From: Patagioenas fasciata
Taxonomy: Eukaryota; Chordata; Aves; Columbiformes; Columbidae
Length of the DNA: 64,000 nt
Assembly: GCF_037038585.1 (NCBI RefSeq)
Contig: NC_092521.1
Location: forward strand, 110,696,605 to 110,760,604
Direction of reading: 5' to 3'
Made by a program: the position numbers and the translations under genes. Shown piece by piece: positions 60,004 through 64,000 of this stretch; the stretch's first letter is position 1; the number at the start of each line of letters is the position of its first letter. Under the pieces are notes generated by a model. That model was not told the DNA's origin, searched no databases, and was given only the letters and a program-made list of their open reading frames with translations.

Positions 60004-63000
60004 CGAGATCAAGAGCCTGGGTTGTGAGACTGGGTCCCTGAGCCCAGTGCCCTACAATGTCAGCTTACTGTGTAGTAGATAGATGTTTAGTACAGAAGGA
60101 TTCATGGTACAACCCATGTGTAAGCCCTTGCCCACTTCAAATGCAAAAAAAGCCTCTCAATACCTGACAACAAACGTAAAACTAGACACAATCACAGGTC
60201 CTGAGAGAAGATGAGTAACCAGTCAAAGAAAGCAGGCTTGCCTGGCAAAGAAACTTGAGGTCATGAGCCTTCTTTTTCCTTTGTTTTCTCTTGTTTTAAA
60301 AGCCCTTCTTCCACTGGCCCTTTCTCAGTACAGGAAAAGGTGTCTCTGCAGGGGGAAAATCTATAAATGCAGAGCAGCCAAATTATGGTGGGACTTTTTA
60401 CCCATGGGCATTTTACACATGAGAAATCCAGGCATCACCTACAGAGAGATGCACTTGGTGGGGTTTGGGTTCTTGCAACTCCTTTCAACAGCAAATTGGA
60501 GCAACTCTGGACCTTTCATATACAAACACCAAGAAGAAAGATTATCTCTGTTTTCTGACTTATTTTCCACAAAAAAAAAAAAAAAAAAAAGAGTTCCTTA
60601 CTGGATTTTTTTCTTTTTTTTCTTTATTTCTTTCTTGGTGTGGGAGTGCTAGTGAAGTGCCAACTGAGAGTGACAGCTCAGCCTCCTCCCTCTCCTTTCT
60701 ATGCTAGACTCCATGCCTCTGGCTGCTGTCCAGATTTTGGGTGGAGAATTGCTGCTGCCTGTTCCTCCCTTCACAGCCCTCCCCAGCAGCAACCTCACGA
60801 CTAATCATCTCAGGGATGCACCCAGAGGCATTGGAAAAGGGGCCACAGCAACAGCAGCAGCACAGCACATCTGGAAGAACACCAACAGCTATGGTGGGAG
60901 GGGCCACAGTTACATGTAGGCAGCTGGGCAGGGACAAGCCACGAGCACTTGGTGGTCCTGACTGAAGAAGTTGTACCCTAAAACACCATGGCTAAGCTCT
61001 GACATGTACAGGCCTGGATTCCTGAGAGCACAGTACCTGTGAGTGGATTTGCAAACAATAAAAATAAGGAAAACTTTTCGCTTTACCCTGTCCTTCCCTT
61101 CAAAATCCATTATGCTAGAAGACACTTAAAAGAGCTTTTCATGTGAAGCATTGGAAGAACATGCTGGCTGCCATGGTTTTTCAAACTGGAAGGACTGCAG
61201 AGAAACAGACTGCATATAAGCAATTAATAGAGCTAATCATCTCAGGGCTGTTGGTAGATGTAGCCCACATAAAAAGGTACAGATACCTGCAGAGCCCCCC
61301 ATCTCCAGTGACAAATTCACTGAAAGAGAATAGAAAAAAACCCCACACACCTAGTTGCACCACTTGAGCTACATGAAACCTCGTTATTTTCCAGTGAAAA
61401 ACACCTCCATGTGAAGAGCATCTCTGATGAGTGAAATCAAGGACATTCCAAAATGATTAATGAGTGTGTAACCTGGCTACAGCTGACAATAAGATGACTG
61501 TGCCTTGACAGGCTGAGATGACAGGCTGAAAGATGAGCTCCTAATAAAATCAAGCTCAAAAGCAGAAGTAGAGAAAGCTCTAATCGCTGAAAATTTAACA
61601 TAGAAAACCTTAAGAAACAACAGCACATGGGAGTGCTCTGGGGTGTGCAGTCATGGCCTGAACAGTCGTATAATAAAACAGGTATCTGTAATAAAGCCAA
61701 TATGAGCAATAATCTCATGAGCACACAGAGGTGAAGGTACAACAGCAGGACACGGTATTACAAGAGGAGCAAGTGCATGAACACAGCAGGTTTGTGGCTG
61801 AGGTGGATTGCACTGTGCAAAGTACAAAGCATGCCCAGTGAGAGGCAAGATAAAACTACATTTAAGCCCATTCTGCCTGAGTTCACTGCAGCTAGACTGG
61901 CAGACAAGGTCAGGATGAACAAGGTAGAAACAGTGACATTGGTGGTTTAGGTCTGTTTGGTTTTTACCATAGGGCAAAATAAGAGGGAGAGAAAGCATTT
62001 TTAAGTCCCCATTGTAACAGGTCTTGGAGAAATTTCTGTAGCACTCAATATCTGGACACAAACAGACTTCAGCATAGTAAAAGTCTAAACATAAACACCA
62101 TGTGAATGAGACTAGGAATTGAAACAGTCCTCATATGCAAAAATGCTATATTAAAATGCAGGTACAGTCAATGGTAGGAAAATGTCAACATCCAGGCTTT
62201 TTCTACAATAAAAGCGTATTTTGCATCAGTACTAGAAAGAAAAGTCTTAAAACTGTTGAACTTGATAACAAATCCACTAGCAGTGGAATTCATAAAACAA
62301 ATCTCACATCAGAGAAAATTGAGAAAAGGTGTCCCAATTCATTTAAAACCTTACTGAGATTTTTGCAAAGCTACATTATCTACAAATATTGATAATAATA
62401 AGGACCAGAACAAAGGAGAGATGTCATTTTACAAGGGAATTTTATGTTTTCAAAAAGGCAGAGGAGCCACTGGTGTAGGCAACAGAGAGAGAGAGAGGGA
62501 TACATACACACGTATAAGCAGCTCCTTAAGAGCCATGTAGAACAAGGATACTGCTGCCTACCCAGTCTAGAACACCAGCTATAAATCAAATATATCAAAT
62601 ATAAAACACAAATGCTGCCAGTGTGCCGCTTCCCAAATAATGGGAAAAGGTTGTTTAAATTAAAGCTATATTTGAATTACAGATTATATTTGAACTACAT
62701 AAGAGAAAAAGAGGGCTAATAGTTTACCCACTGCCTGCTACTACACAGAGCTATCCCCACTCTATTTGTTTCTGGACTGTTTTAGAAATCCTGAGTGACC
62801 GATTATTCACAAAGAGATATTATTCCTGACATTATTATTAGTCCTCTGTTGAGGACTTCTTTCTTGACTTTCTGCTAATATTTAACATCCTAACATCTCA
62901 TTTAACATTTAACAAATACATCAGTTGTTGAATGGGAAGCTGGAAGTGTACAGCCAATATTAAGACTTGCCAGTACTCCTGGGCAGCAGTCAGACAGGAC

Positions 63001-64000
63001 TGGAAGGACGGGAATTTTGTGGGAGGGCTCATGAATTGAGATAAGGTCACAAACCCCACCACATTTGTATTCAAGATTTTGAAACAGGAGAGGGAGACAG
63101 TTGAGGGCTTTAGGACAGGATCAGAGCCTGTAGTCGCTGGCAAAATTTCACAGGGCTCAAGGAGCAACGGTGGTGGGGGAGGAAAAGAACCTGTTGGGAC
63201 AGAGACACTTGCAGCACAGCCAATGGAAATTTCTAATGAAGGACGAGAACTAAAACAAATTATGAAGAACTGCAATATTTTTATTGGTGAGTTCAACATC
63301 TGGTTAAACAGTACATACGTTTGAAGTTTGACATCCAGTTGCTCTCATATACGAACCATCGTGGTACCTGAGCAAATTCACAGGGCTGAAGGAAAAGCCA
63401 TTTGAATGCTGCAGGCTCCCAGGAGCAGGGCAGACAGCAGTAAGCAAGCAGGTTAGCTAGGAGGGATGGGAGGGGGGTGGAGGAGAGCGCAGGATATCCA
63501 GCTCTAGGCATCTGCCTTTCCTAGCTCAAATTAACCAGCTAATTTCCCCAGGCGCTCTCTATAGAAACAAGCTTCTCCAGAGGGTGATTCACTACACAAT
63601 GTTATGCTGCTGCTCTACAGAGTTCCCGTGAATTTATTCTCCATTTCTTAGAGGAATACTGCTCTCCCCAGCAACTGCAGAGCACTCCCAGGGAGACGTG
63701 GTGGCTAATTTTGATGCCTATAGATGGAGAGTGTGAATTTCCCTTGCCTTTGTCCTCTCTCCCCAGCTACCTGTTTTGAATTAGTGTGTAAACAAGTGGT
63801 GTTCGCCCCATATTCCATCTCTCATGTGCTGTCATACATTAAAGATAGATATAAACACTAGATTCTAATCACACTCCCAACCCAGATGGACTTTTCCCAG
63901 TTTGCCACAAACCCACTTTTTCCCCTCTCACACATGATCAGATCTACTCAAGTAAAGTCCATCACATCAGTAAGGAAGTCCCTATCAATGCTCAGTCTAT
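60004..64000. other. Non-coding right end of the window
   Basis: No recognisable gene, RNA gene or transposon. It includes a 20-base A run (60571-60590), a (GA)n run near 62487-62500 and ordinary AT-rich sequence. Open frames are short and featureless. Confidence 0.5.
60571..60590. repeat. Poly(A) run
   Basis: Twenty A on the plus strand followed by GAGTTCC and then T-rich sequence. No polyadenylation signal at the proper distance upstream. Confidence 0.9.

Overview
This window looks like gene-poor nuclear DNA from a bird. The main evidence is three CR1 retroposon copies. Two end in the octamer-type CR1 tail (ATTCTATGA / GATTCTGTGA), and the third keeps part of CR1 ORF1. Two solo retroviral LTRs, one sharply bounded CpG island and long AT-rich non-coding stretches without operons fit a vertebrate chromosome. 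The species is not resolved. Almost all open frames of 60-160 codons look like chance.

Layout. 1-10.9 kb: non-coding, probably intron 1 of a minus-strand gene, with a strong C-run/G-quadruplex tract at 5.19 kb and an enhancer-like stretch at 9.56-10.09 kb. 10.94-11.86 kb: a CpG-island promoter with a candidate minus-strand first coding exon (17 codons, signal-peptide-like start, GAG|GTGAGG donor). A possible 11-codon uORF lies upstream of it. 11.93-12.45 kb: a CR1 3' end beside the island. 12.5-42.2 kb: no recognisable gene, only simple repeats and a few possibly constrained stretches. 42.25-42.75 kb and 52.45-53.03 kb: two solo LTRs of one ERV family, same strand, each with its own perfect 4-bp target-site duplication.

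45.1-49.8 kb, between the LTRs: stretches on the minus strand look like a decayed, intron-containing coiled-coil gene. Short matches, in the same order as in KIF20B (a mitotic kinesin) as I remember it, suggest a KIF20B-like relic. This is a hypothesis built by eye.

53.2-55.96 kb: an unusual composite repeat. Its bulk is a degenerate C/A-rich array (AACC / CCTAAAC words) almost without G or T on the plus strand. It contains three copies of a more complex GC-richer unit (core CAGCAGCTG.GCCCAGTGCA) and is interrupted by a CR1. I do not recognise it as a named satellite. 59.2-60.0 kb: a CR1 joining ORF1 directly to the 3' UTR, with ORF2 missing and the ORF1 esterase serine replaced by cysteine. 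The rest of 56-64 kb is unremarkable.

There is no set of genes working together here. The functional part is the CpG-island promoter; the rest records retroelement insertion, satellite growth and probably gene decay.
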